DNA from: Pseudomonadota bacterium
GTDB taxonomy: Bacteria; Pseudomonadota; Gammaproteobacteria; QQUJ01
NCBI GenBank assembly: GCA_008501635.1
Contig: QQUJ01000030.1
Location: 186,001-250,000 of the forward strand
Reading direction: 5' to 3'
Length of the DNA: 64,000 nucleotides
Below the pieces are notes generated by a model. The model was not told the DNA's origin. It searched no databases and worked only from the letters and a program-made list of their open reading frames with translations. Positions 1 through 7,188 of the stretch are shown here, one piece after another (the stretch's first letter is position 1; each line of letters begins with the position of its first letter). The position numbers were made by a program, and so were the translations under genes.

Positions 1-589
1 GGTTGGTCATGCCGCCCATCATCGGCGCCATCATCATGGGATTCATCATACCCATCATCGGCGCCATCATCATGGGATTCATCATGCCCATCATCGGCGC
101 CATCATCATGGGATTCATCATGCCCATCATCGGATTCATCATCCAACTCATCGGGTTCATCATGCTGCTGGCAGGATTCATCATCGACATCGGGTTCATG
201 GCCGTCCCGGGACTCATCATCGACAAGGGATTCATAGCAGTCCCGGGATTCATAGCAGTCCCGGGATTCATCATTCCCGTCCAGGCTGCGGGATTCCCCA
301 TGGCTTGGTAAGACGAGTCAGCCATATTCAGATAAGCACCGTAGTCTTTCTGATACCGGGCGACGGTCTCCGCCTCGTGACACGCAGCGCAGGTACCAAT
401 GGCCGGTTGTCCCTGCATCATCTGATTGACGACATTGCTCCAAACCGCGGGATCCATGCTCTTTGTTATGGCGTATGAGGTGGCCGGTGCGGCTGACGCA
501 GGATCGGTCGCCGCCGCCGTTATGCCCAATCCTGCGTAGGCAGAGGTTACGACCAGCACCATGGATGAGACGGTTTGCTTAACCTTCAT
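1..589 (-). CDS. Methionine-rich c-type cytochrome, partial (3' end beyond window)
   Basis: The minus-strand frame is open from an ATG at 589 to the window edge (196 codons). The start has AAGGA a few bases upstream. The N-terminus is a signal peptide (MKVKQTVSS, hydrophobic core, then SAYA). A single CAACH heme-c motif lies near residue 70, so the protein should be periplasmic. After about residue 100 it becomes extremely Met/Asn/Pro-rich, and the last part seen is three copies of MMNPMMMAPMMG. It is the last visible gene of the soxY-soxZ operon, 78 bp after the DUF302 gene. A role as electron carrier for SoxYZ-linked oxidation is inferred from context. The Met-rich part could supply an axial heme ligand or bind copper; this is not shown. 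I do not recognise a named family. Confidence 0.8.
   Translation of the reverse strand, partial: MKVKQTVSSMVLVVTSAYAGLGITAAATDPASAAPATSYAITKSMDPAVWSNVVNQMMQGQPAIGTCAACHEAETVARYQKDYGAYLNMADSSYQAMGNPAAWTGMMNPGTAMNPGTAMNPLSMMSPGTAMNPMSMMNPASSMMNPMSWMMNPMMGMMNPMMMAPMMGMMNPMMMAPMMGMMNPMMMAPMMGGMTN
15..122 (-). repeat. Three tandem 36-bp repeats coding MMNPMMMAPMMG
   Basis: Three head-to-tail 36-bp units lie at 15-50, 51-86 and 87-122 and differ at one visible base (the last base of the first unit). A decayed partial unit follows from 123. The period is a multiple of three and keeps the minus-strand cytochrome frame open. Each unit encodes the same twelve residues. Arrays this uniform often change copy number between strains. 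Confidence 0.9.
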
Positions 590-667
590 AGTTAAATGTC
601 CTTGACTTCTCGGTTGTCATCTCAGGCAATCGACCCCTGAGCCAAATTGCAGCGCCAGTACGGCGGG

Positions 668-1663
668 TCAGAAGTCGCCGGTCGCCGCGCCTTCCATAAT
701 GTAGCGCATGGCGTTGCGGATGCGCTGCGCGTCGGCCCTCAACTCTTTGTCGAGCTCACTGTTGGGATTCTGCGCATAGTCCAACCAGTTGATGTCCCAG
801 TCCATCGTCATTACCCAAAGCTTGCCCTCCCCATCTTCAAGCAGGGCGATGCGGCAGGGTATGAAGATGACGAACTCCGGCACGTAGTCGAGTATCTTGC
901 GTGCGACGACAGCGTCGCAGAACTGAAAGATCTCGACGCGCGGTGTGTTTTCATCACCAGTGATGGCGCGCACGTCTTTCCACAAGGGACTATGGCCTAC
1001 GAGCTTGAAATTCACCTCGTTGGCACGCAGCTTCATGGAATCGACCGCATCGTCGAACGAGACCCCTTCCTCCACCGGAAGTTTGTCGGTCATGATGCTG
1101 ATCATGTCGCGCATGGAGAGCGGGCTCATCAGCATCATGCTCTGGTACATGCTGCGTTTCGCCTCGGTGGAAATGCTCTCTGAAACGGTATTTGGCTTCC
1201 AGTTTCGAAGGGTTTGCGTAGGGAAACCCGGTACTCGGATGGCGGGGATGCGATCCGGAACAGTGCCCTCGCCTTTGGCCAGATCGACCAGGTCCAATTT
1301 CTCTTGCTGCTCAGCTCCAGGCGTTGGCGTCAGCCCGAACATGAACCGCGGATCGGCCGCGCGCATCATCGCATCCATGACCTGGAAACGTGTCGCCTCA
1401 TCCATCGCAGGCCCCATAAAATGGTTACCCATGACGTTCATCCACTGGAACATCATCCCGGCATAGTTGGCATTCGGGTTGTTGGCATATGCCGGAGGTA
1501 ACTGGCCTGCCGAGTTTGCCACCCACTGAAAATCCATCCAAGGTACGGTTGGAGGTACTTGCGGTGCCGGCGCAGCGCCGGAGTTCGCAGCATTCTGCGC
1601 TCCAGCAGGCGTCACCCAGAATGCGGCTGCCAGAACGATTGCGAGGACATTCCTCAACGCCAT
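668..1663 (-). CDS. Secreted Met-rich protein with C-terminal DUF302 domain
   Basis: 331 residues from the ATG at 1663, which lies 7 bases after GGGGAG. Longer in-frame starts (1666, 1678, 1702) are possible. The N-terminus is a signal peptide ending near TPAGAQ. Residues about 50-120 are rich in Met and aromatic residues (MMFQWMNVMGNHFMGPAMDE), echoing the cytochrome downstream. The C-terminal 150 residues match the DUF302 pattern: a segment like VEEGVSFDDAVDSMKLRANE, then an FCDAVVARKILD segment and a FIPCRIALLED segment. DUF302 has no agreed biochemical function. The gene lies between the small secreted protein and the cytochrome in the soxYZ operon, so a periplasmic role in sulfur oxidation is inferred from context only. 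Confidence 0.8.
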   Translation of the reverse strand: MALRNVLAIVLAAAFWVTPAGAQNAANSGAAPAPQVPPTVPWMDFQWVANSAGQLPPAYANNPNANYAGMMFQWMNVMGNHFMGPAMDEATRFQVMDAMMRAADPRFMFGLTPTPGAEQQEKLDLVDLAKGEGTVPDRIPAIRVPGFPTQTLRNWKPNTVSESISTEAKRSMYQSMMLMSPLSMRDMISIMTDKLPVEEGVSFDDAVDSMKLRANEVNFKLVGHSPLWKDVRAITGDENTPRVEIFQFCDAVVARKILDYVPEFVIFIPCRIALLEDGEGKLWVMTMDWDINWLDYAQNPNSELDKELRADAQRIRNAMRYIMEGAATGDF

Positions 1664-1715
1664 CATTGGTCTCCCCATCGTATCAATATAGATCAACCCC
1701 ACATAATCCGGCGGC

Positions 1716-1750
1716 GCTGAAGTCCCCCCGCAACGGACGCGGGTTTCAGC
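1716..1750 (-). promoter_or_regulatory. Intercistronic hairpin before the DUF302 gene
   Basis: GCTGAA at 1716-1721 pairs with TTCAGC at 1745-1750, and CCCGC at 1727-1731 pairs with GCGGG at 1739-1743 around a 7-base loop. There is no T-run after it on the minus strand. It is better read as an mRNA processing or stability structure than as a terminator. Confidence 0.4.
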
Positions 1751-1777
1751 CGCGGGAAAAGATTACCAGCTGTAATT

Positions 1778-2062
1778 CTACTGAGTCGTATCCGACGGCG
1801 CTCCCGACAGGAGCTGCCCGAACCATGAAATCACGGTGAAAGGCGTGCTGCAGGCCACGGTCACCATGTCACTGATCATTTTGGGCATATCCAGGCATCC
1901 GGCGCTCTGGCCATACGGTTGATTCACCGGACAGGTGGATGACTGGCTGGTTTGGCCTGTAGGACACAGGAAAGTCTGACACTGCTGCGGTTCCGATGTC
2001 GCATCCGCTGTCAAGGGCGAAGCGGCGATCAACGCGATGGCTAGTAGAAGTTTCTTAGGCAT
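1778..2062 (-). CDS. Small secreted Cys-containing protein of unknown function
   Basis: 94 residues with a signal peptide (MPKKLLLAIALIAASPLTADA). The mature part of about 73 residues holds five cysteines, four of them in the first 40 mature residues (QQCQTFLC, STCPVN, SAGCLD) and one in VACSTPF. The odd number leaves one Cys free, or available for a partner or ligand. It lies between soxZ (146 bp upstream) and the DUF302 gene (114 bp downstream) on the same strand, consistent with one transcript. I do not recognise the family. The signal peptide, ATG start and operon position support a real gene. Function cannot be assigned. Confidence 0.65.
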   Translation of the reverse strand: MPKKLLLAIALIAASPLTADATSEPQQCQTFLCPTGQTSQSSTCPVNQPYGQSAGCLDMPKMISDMVTVACSTPFTVISWFGQLLSGAPSDTTQ

Positions 2063-2208
2063 TGGCAGTATCCATATCCTGGTAACTGGGTAACGTAGTT
2101 AGCGGTAGATACGCCCAAGCGTCTGGCTTCTGAGCACACCTGAATGATAACGGTCGTATTTCCTTCTGTAACTCGATCGGGGCACACAAGACACGATCGC
2201 TCGGTGCG

Positions 2209-2520
2209 TTACGAGATCGTGTCCGAAAGCTCGCCCGTGGCCCCCTTGCTATCCGTCCATTTCAGCGTTACCGCTTCGCCCTTGTTACCCCCTTTGAAGC
2301 GGAACGACATATAGGGATTGGCAGAGACGCCACCACCCCAGTGGACTGTCAGCACCGTATTGCCGTTGTGCAGGCAGGCGATCTCCTTGATGAAATGCTC
2401 TGGAATCAGCTCGCCCGACGTTTTGTCACGACGGCGTCCACTCTCCATAGGATGAGCGAGGATCGCCTTCACTTCCGTAACGCCGTCTTTCAACTTCACG
2501 CGAATCTTGTCTTTCGCCAT
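2209..2520 (-). CDS. soxZ: Sulfur-carrier complex subunit SoxZ
   Basis: 103 residues, the usual SoxZ length, with no signal peptide. The SoxZ pattern is visible: ILAHPMESGRRRD near the N-terminus, then IPEHFIKEIACLHNG, an NPYMSFRFKG strand and a terminal VTLKWTDSKGATG segment. SoxZ forms a heterodimer with SoxY in the periplasm. It holds SoxY, whose C-terminal Cys carries the sulfur substrate, and is exported with SoxY by the Tat route. The gene follows soxY by 30 bp, the standard order. No soxAX, soxB or soxCD is visible in this window. Confidence 0.95.
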   Translation of the reverse strand: MAKDKIRVKLKDGVTEVKAILAHPMESGRRRDKTSGELIPEHFIKEIACLHNGNTVLTVHWGGGVSANPYMSFRFKGGNKGEAVTLKWTDSKGATGELSDTIS

Positions 2521-2550
2521 TTTCTCGACCTCGTAGATTCTGCTGTCGGA

Positions 2551-3027
2551 TCAGCCGCAACCGCCGATCGCCACCTTGACTGATTTCTGCGCCGAATAGA
2601 TTTTGCCGCCCGCGTAGACCAGCGCGGTCACCGGGCAGCTTTCCGCGACCTTGATTCGTACCGAGACGTAGGCCTCGCAACCCTGGCCAAGTACGTACTC
2701 CGCCACCATCGGCCGCGGATTCTTCTCGACCAACACGACGATCTTTTCGACGTTCTCAATGTCTGTGGTGACCTCGACGGGCACTTGCGAACCGTTCTCG
2801 GCAACGTCCGGTGCGTCTACCGTTACCCGCTCACTGGCTTCCGGAGCAACACCACCAGTGATTGCATTCTTCGCCACATCAAACTTGTCGGTCGCGAATG
2901 CCTCGGCAGGCCAGGCCGCCCAAACGATACGCGGTATCAGGAATCCTGTGCTTGCGACAACGCCCATCGCGCTGGCTGCCATCGCGCCTTTCACTACCAG
3001 TCTGCGCTTTTCGTTAATCTTGTTCAC
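2551..3027 (-). CDS. soxY: Thiosulfate carrier protein SoxY
   Basis: 158 residues from the GTG at 3027, which has GGGAG 8 bases upstream. A TTG at 3045 would add six residues but lacks a ribosome site. The N-terminus NEKRRLVVKG plus a hydrophobic run fits a Tat signal. The SoxY domain follows and the protein ends in GGCG. SoxY carries thiosulfate-derived sulfur covalently on the Cys of its C-terminal swinging arm. The usual ending is GGCGG, so this one lacks the last glycine. It is the first gene of the minus-strand operon. The divergent regulator starts about 500 bp away. Confidence 0.93.
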   Translation of the reverse strand: MNKINEKRRLVVKGAMAASAMGVVASTGFLIPRIVWAAWPAEAFATDKFDVAKNAITGGVAPEASERVTVDAPDVAENGSQVPVEVTTDIENVEKIVVLVEKNPRPMVAEYVLGQGCEAYVSVRIKVAESCPVTALVYAGGKIYSAQKSVKVAIGGCG

Positions 3028-3532
3028 TGCCAAAACTCCCACCAAAACGGATAGTCAAGCTGTTAAGAAGACCGAAACACCCCGCCGGGTGCTTGCGGCG
3101 TACAGGGTATCCAGAAAAACGACTGGCCCCCAAAGAAGATAGGTTAATTAGCACATTACCGAAAACTTCTAAACCAAAGACATAGCCCATAGTAGGTACT
3201 GAAAATGGCATCCGGTATTAATCGATTGTTTTCACCCGCCCGCGATGCACCTCACTGTATTTCATAGTGATTTACTGCGAATCTCCACGGGTGCTCATAA
3301 CCCGCGGTGCCGAAAGGCGTGTAACGCATCATCGGTTCAACCGCGCGCTCAAGCACATCCCACGCAAAACAGGAACGATCGAACTTTTCCGCAGATAACG
3401 CCCCAGCAACCGCATTACATCAACCCCGAACAGCCGCATCAAGTACCAGTGCGCTGCTCGGCAGTGATTCATCGATACTCGACTCGCAAACTTGCACGCG
3501 GCAGATCCCCAGTCTAGTGTTTGAAGGGCCGA
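3028..3532. other. Divergent intergenic region, soxY to sigma-54 activator
   Basis: About 500 bp without a convincing gene. It must hold the soxYZ promoter and probably the activator promoter. I found no good sigma-70 or sigma-54 match. A short palindrome, TCACT (3252-3256) and AGTGA (3266-3270) with a 9-base spacer, is a weak operator candidate. Short open frames on both strands here lack ribosome sites and recognisable content. Confidence 0.5.
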
Positions 3533-5002
3533 ATGCAGAGGCACAGGGAGCGCCTAACAAAAGTGCAAACCGAGCAATTTCTATCCGATGCCAAGCAGTT
3601 GCACCGGCAGGCGGTGCAGTCGCTGTTCCAGCTGTTCGAGTCCCAGTGCGAAGGCAGCATCGCCGTCGATCGAGACGCGCGCATTGTCTGGATCAACGAT
3701 AAGTACCGTCTGTTGCTTGGTTTGCCTGACGGATTGGATGTCATCGGCCGCGACGTCGAAGAGATCATCCCGCAGAGCATGATGCGACAGGTGATTCGAA
3801 CCGGTCGCCCAATTCTGCTCGACATCATGGCGTTCCAGAATCACGATTTCGTAGTCACGCGCATCCCGCTGATCGATGAGCAGGGAGAGATCACCGGGGC
3901 GGTCGGTTTCGTACTCTACGACACCATCGAACCTCTCAATCACATCCTTACCAAATTCAACCAGCTGCAGAGCAGATTGGCAAAAACGGAACGCGAACTC
4001 GCGTTTCACCGTAAAGCCAAGTACAGTTTTTCTCAGTTCCTGGGCAACAATCCGGCAATTCAGGAAATCAAGCGCCATGCGCGGCGCGCAGCCGAGCACG
4101 ATTCCAGCGTCCTGCTGTTGGGTGAAACCGGCACCGGCAAGGAGCTCCTGGCGCACGCTATCCACAACGCCTCCCCGCGCGCCGATCAACCATTCGTGGG
4201 ACTCAATGTCACCGCCATCCCTGAGACGCTGCTCGAATCAGAGTTCTTTGGGGTCGCACCCGGCGCTTACACGGGTGCCGACCGCAAGGGGCGCAAAGGG
4301 AAGTTCGAACTCGCCAATGGCGGCACGCTGTTTCTCGACGAGATCGGCGAAATGCCGCTGAACCTGCAATCCAAACTGTTGAGGGTGCTTCAAGAGCAGG
4401 AGTTCGAGCCGCTCGGTTCAAACCGCATCGTACGGGTCGACGTACGCATCATCGCCGCCACCAGTGCCGAGCTGGAGGAGAAGGTCAAGAAAGGCGGGTT
4501 TCGTGCTGATCTCTACTATCGGCTCAAGGTGCTACCCATCCGCTTGATACCGCTGCGCGATCGCCTGGATGATATCCCCATTCTCTGCGAACGCCTGCTC
4601 GAGCAGCTCGCCCTGCGCAACCACAGCAAAGCACGCGAACTCGATGACTCCGCGTTGGCGACGCTCACCGCCTACGCCTGGCCCGGTAACGTCAGGGAAC
4701 TCAGCAACGTGCTGGAGCAGAGCTGCGCGTTAAGCGACAAAGCCAAACTGGCCGCAGCTGATTTCGCGGGCATCCTTCCCGCGGCATCCAACTCGAAACC
4801 CACTCGCCCGCGCGCTGACAGCGTAAGACCCCTGGCGGAACTTGTCGCGGAGATCGAACGCTCCGCCATTGGTGCCGCCCTCGAGGCGACTCGCGGCAAA
4901 AAGACCGCTGCCGCGAAAATGCTGGGAATATCGCGGGCGAAGCTTTACGAACGACTCGCCGAATTCGGCATGCTGTCCAATAGCCAGACAGAAAACGTCT
5001 GA
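3533..5002 (+). CDS. Sigma-54-dependent transcriptional activator (PAS, AAA+, Fis-type HTH)
   Basis: 489 residues from the ATG at 3533; GAAGGG lies 4 bases upstream, and an in-frame TTG at 3521 is the alternative. Domains: a PAS-like sensor at about residues 40-150 ([17 protein letters not shown]), a coiled linker, an AAA+ domain with Walker A GETGTGKE near 198, and a sigma-54 contact loop GAYTGA at 244-249 (Tyr replaces the usual Phe). Walker B is LFLDEIGEM, and the C-terminal Fis-like helix-turn-helix is [17 protein letters not shown]. There is no receiver domain, so it is not an ordinary response regulator. It ends inside the first of two palindromes upstream of the TRAP operon, which is its likely target. 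The ligand of the PAS-like domain is unknown. Confidence 0.92.
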   Translation: MQRHRERLTKVQTEQFLSDAKQLHRQAVQSLFQLFESQCEGSIAVDRDARIVWINDKYRLLLGLPDGLDVIGRDVEEIIPQSMMRQVIRTGRPILLDIMAFQNHDFVVTRIPLIDEQGEITGAVGFVLYDTIEPLNHILTKFNQLQSRLAKTERELAFHRKAKYSFSQFLGNNPAIQEIKRHARRAAEHDSSVLLLGETGTGKELLAHAIHNASPRADQPFVGLNVTAIPETLLESEFFGVAPGAYTGADRKGRKGKFELANGGTLFLDEIGEMPLNLQSKLLRVLQEQEFEPLGSNRIVRVDVRIIAATSAELEEKVKKGGFRADLYYRLKVLPIRLIPLRDRLDDIPILCERLLEQLALRNHSKARELDDSALATLTAYAWPGNVRELSNVLEQSCALSDKAKLAAADFAGILPAASNSKPTRPRADSVRPLAELVAEIERSAIGAALEATRGKKTAAAKMLGISRAKLYERLAEFGMLSNSQTENV

Positions 5003-5012
5003 ATTCCGGACA
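4997..5012. promoter_or_regulatory. Upstream activator site 1 (palindrome)
   Basis: GTCTGAATTCCGGACA is the exact reverse complement of the 16 bases at 5058-5073. Each copy is itself near-palindromic (GTCnnGAATTCnnGAC). It overlaps the stop codon of the activator gene. The two centres are 61 bp apart, close to six helical turns, as expected for cooperative binding by a sigma-54 activator. Confidence 0.7.
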
Positions 5013-5057
5013 ATTACTATCCCAACTTGCAGATGGTCTGCGAGGATTGGCAGTGAG

Positions 5058-5073
5058 TGTCCGGAATTCAGAC
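5058..5073. promoter_or_regulatory. Upstream activator site 2 (palindrome)
   Basis: TGTCCGGAATTCAGAC is the exact inverted copy of site 1. It lies about 77 bp upstream of the -24 element, a usual enhancer distance for sigma-54 promoters. Binding by the adjacent activator is an inference. Confidence 0.7.
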
Positions 5074-5117
5074 AAGTAGCTGTCATTGGTCGGCTTGCAC
5101 AAGCCGAGCACTAATCA

Positions 5118-5130
5118 TAACTCTCTGATT
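5118..5130 (-). promoter_or_regulatory. IHF-like site between enhancer and promoter
   Basis: On the minus strand AATCAGAGAGTTA fits the IHF consensus WATCARNNNNTTR at every defined position. It sits in an AT-rich stretch between activator site 2 and the -24/-12 promoter, where DNA bending would bring the two together. Confidence 0.55.
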
Positions 5131-5149
5131 ATTCTGGTTTATATAAAAA

Positions 5150-5164
5150 TGGCATGAAGCCTGC
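5150..5164 (+). promoter_or_regulatory. Sigma-54 (-24/-12) promoter of the TRAP operon
   Basis: TGGCATGAAGCCTGC matches TGGCAC-N5-TTGC with correct GG to GC spacing and two substitutions outside the invariant GG and GC. Transcription would start near 5176, about 80 bp before dctP. The palindromes, the IHF-like site and the neighbouring sigma-54 activator all support it. Confidence 0.75.
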
Positions 5165-5257
5165 CTTAAAGTGTGGAATCCACGGCACCTGCCCTGGAAA
5201 TCCGTACAACCCCCTTCGGTCGGGGGGCGTTCACCGAATGAGGAGAGAGGGAAAACC

Positions 5258-6334
5258 ATGAAAGTATCCAAACAACTGTTGGCACTCACTGCAGCCGCCG
5301 CCTTGACCACAGCTACGGGCAGCGCCCTGGCTGCCAAAGTAAAGCCGGTACTGCTGAAGGTGCCGATTGCGTTTGCCACCGTCCTGCCGGCGCTGGGTAC
5401 ACCGATCAAATGGGTGGGCGACAATATCGACACGGTCTCCAACGGCACGGTCAAGATGAAGGTCTACGAGCCGAACAAGCTGGTCGCCCCGTTCGAGATT
5501 CTCGATGCCGTCAGCACCGGCAAGGTCAACGCCGGCTACACCACCGCCGGTTACTGGGCGGGCAAGATCCCCGCCTCGCCGCTGTTCTCGGCGGTGCCGT
5601 TTGGTCCTGAGGCGGGTGAGTACATGGCGTGGCTTTACTACGGTAACGGTCTGAAGCTGTATCAGGAGATGTACGATCAGGGCGGCTACAACGTCAAGGT
5701 GATCCCCTGTGCCATCATCGCGCCGGAGACCTCGGGCTGGTTCGCCAAGCCGATCAATTCGGTGGCGGATCTGCAGGGGCTGCGGATGCGCTTTTTCGGC
5801 CTTGGCGGCAAGGTGATGCAGAAGCTCGGGGTATCGACCTCGCTGATACCCGGGGGTGAGATCTTCCCGGCCCTGGAGAAGGGCGCCATCGACGCGACGG
5901 AGTTCTCCATGCCGGCGATCGATCAGCGCCTCGGCTTCTCCAAACTGGTCAAGTACAACTACTACCCCGGCTGGCACCAGCAGGCGACGGTGTTCGAGTT
6001 GCTGGTGAACAAGGACGAGTGGAACCAGATGCACGAGAGCCAGCAGGCGGTGGTCGAGACCATCTGCAAGGCCTCGATGGCGCAGTCGTTCGCCGAGGGA
6101 GAGGCGATTCAGTTCGAGGTGATGAAAAAGAACGTCGAAGAGGCCGGTGTGAAGAACATGTACTGGTCGGACGAGATGCTGGCCACCTTCCAGAAGACAT
6201 GGGACGAGGTCGTCGCGGAGGAGGCTGCAAAGGATGCCTTTTTCAAGAAGGTCTACGAGGATCTGGCCAACTTCCGCAACGGCTACGATCTGTGGGAGGC
6301 CTACGCCTTCCTGCCGCGCGCCCAGCGCCAATAA
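5258..6334 (+). CDS. TRAP transporter substrate-binding protein (DctP family)
   Basis: 358 residues from the ATG at 5258, after a GAGGAGAGAGGG ribosome site. An open frame from 5171 exists, but the signal peptide begins at MKVSKQLLALTAAAAL. The periplasmic protein binds the substrate and delivers it to the DctQ/DctM permease. Visible family marks are ETSGWFAKPI, then GLRMRFFGLGG with Arg178 in the position of the carboxylate-binding Arg, and GGEIFPALEKGAIDATE. The NYYPGWHQQ segment recalls the 2-oxoacid/lactate (TakP-like) subgroup. The substrate is therefore probably a monocarboxylate or 2-oxoacid, which fits the CoA-transferase downstream. This is an inference. It is the first gene after the sigma-54 promoter. 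Confidence 0.9.
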   Translation: MKVSKQLLALTAAAALTTATGSALAAKVKPVLLKVPIAFATVLPALGTPIKWVGDNIDTVSNGTVKMKVYEPNKLVAPFEILDAVSTGKVNAGYTTAGYWAGKIPASPLFSAVPFGPEAGEYMAWLYYGNGLKLYQEMYDQGGYNVKVIPCAIIAPETSGWFAKPINSVADLQGLRMRFFGLGGKVMQKLGVSTSLIPGGEIFPALEKGAIDATEFSMPAIDQRLGFSKLVKYNYYPGWHQQATVFELLVNKDEWNQMHESQQAVVETICKASMAQSFAEGEAIQFEVMKKNVEEAGVKNMYWSDEMLATFQKTWDEVVAEEAAKDAFFKKVYEDLANFRNGYDLWEAYAFLPRAQRQ

Positions 6335-6360
6335 CACGCGCGGCGACAGATGACAGGAAG

Positions 6361-6384
6361 AGGGGGCGACGCGAGTCGTCCCCT
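6361..6384 (+). terminator. Attenuator-like hairpin between dctP and dctQ
   Basis: AGGGGGCGAC and GTCGTCCCCT form a 10-bp stem with one G-U pair around a GCGA (GNRA) tetraloop. The following sequence, CCCTTATTTC, is only weakly T-rich. It may stabilise the dctP message or partly stop transcription so that the binding protein outnumbers the permease. Confidence 0.55.
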
Positions 6385-6528
6385 CCCCTTATTTCAGGGA
6401 GCAAACCATGGCCGTTTTGGCCTGCCGGTCGCCAAGAACAACGGAAATCCTAATTGCAGTTCACCTGATTCCAAGCCGTTGACTGGATTTCTTGAGCTCT
6501 GGCAACAAGTTGGGGGGAGGGAGGTTCG

Positions 6529-7065
6529 ATGAGCACACCAGTTATTGCTGAACATGAGCCCATACCCGTCCCGCTTGCGGACGCGATTGACCGGTTGATC
6601 CGCTGGTTAGGACACGGGATCTGCTGGGTCTACGGGGTGTTGGTGTTTGTGATCATCCTGCAGGTGGTGCTGCGCTATGGATTTGGCGAGGGCAAGGTGA
6701 TCCTCGAGGAGTTGCAGTGGCATCTGTACGCCGTGGGGGTGATGTTCGGCGTCGCCTACGCCCAGGCCAACGATGCGCACATTCGCGTCGACATCGTGCA
6801 CATGCGCCTGCGTCCCCGCACCCAGCGGCTGTGGGAGATCTTTGGCATCGTGGTGTTTCTGCTGCCTTTCGTGTGGGTGGTCTTTTATACCAGCCTGGAG
6901 TTTGTTACCGAAGCCTGGCGGGTGGGCGAGCGCTCCGATGCGCCCCTGGGGCTGCCCTACCGCTGGCTGATCAAAGGCGCCATTCCGGCGGCGTTCGGGC
7001 TGCTGGGGCTCGCCGCGCTCTCTAGGCTGTGGCGCGATCTTTACCTGCTGATGAAAAACAGATGA
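6529..7065 (+). CDS. TRAP transporter small permease subunit (DctQ family)
   Basis: 178 residues with GGAGG 5 bases before the ATG. Four membrane segments are visible, at about residues 28-48, 63-82, 103-125 and 145-165. The family signature lies around VILEELQWHLYAVGVMFGVAYA, with ANDAHIRVDIV following. DctQ pairs with the large subunit DctM in the inner membrane. It lies 194 bp after dctP, separated by a hairpin, and is followed by an inverted-repeat element before dctM. The three genes form one Na+-driven tripartite carrier. Confidence 0.9.
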   Translation: MSTPVIAEHEPIPVPLADAIDRLIRWLGHGICWVYGVLVFVIILQVVLRYGFGEGKVILEELQWHLYAVGVMFGVAYAQANDAHIRVDIVHMRLRPRTQRLWEIFGIVVFLLPFVWVVFYTSLEFVTEAWRVGERSDAPLGLPYRWLIKGAIPAAFGLLGLAALSRLWRDLYLLMKNR

Positions 7066-7150
7066 TTTCGCGCCAAGGCGCAAAGACGCCAAGGGGCGCG
7101 AAGATTTTTATTCATGATTTTCTTGGCGAACTTGGCGTCTTGGCGCGAAA
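7066..7150. repeat. Dispersed inverted repeat, copy A
   Basis: TTTCGCGCCAAG (7066-7077) is the exact reverse complement of 7139-7150, and GACGCCAAG (7085-7093) pairs with CTTGGCGTC (7131-7139). It begins directly after the dctQ stop codon. Similar GCGCAAAGACGCCAAG-type pairs occur at 17224-17316 and 41175-41333. Confidence 0.75.
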
Positions 7151-7188
7151 TCCCCTTCGCCCTCATTCAACGATTCTAGGCTGCGGTT

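Noticed and set aside
15-122. CRISPR-like array of 36-bp repeats
   Set aside because: The units are head to tail with no spacers and stay in a coding frame.
3-311. Open frame on the plus strand with Ile/Met/Gly repeats
   Set aside because: It is the antisense of the Met-rich repeat of the minus-strand cytochrome, which has a start, ribosome site, signal peptide and CAACH motif.
3245-3517. 90-codon plus-strand frame in the soxY-activator gap
   Set aside because: No ribosome site, no recognisable content and a competing minus-strand frame. Treated as non-coding.
4997-5073. The two inverted 16-mers as one rho-independent terminator of the activator gene
   Set aside because: The loop would be 45 bases with no T-run, and each half is itself palindromic, which fits operator sites better.
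5231-6337. Long minus-strand frame opposite dctP
   Set aside because: It mirrors a clear TRAP binding protein with signal peptide and ribosome site. Such antisense frames are common at this GC content.
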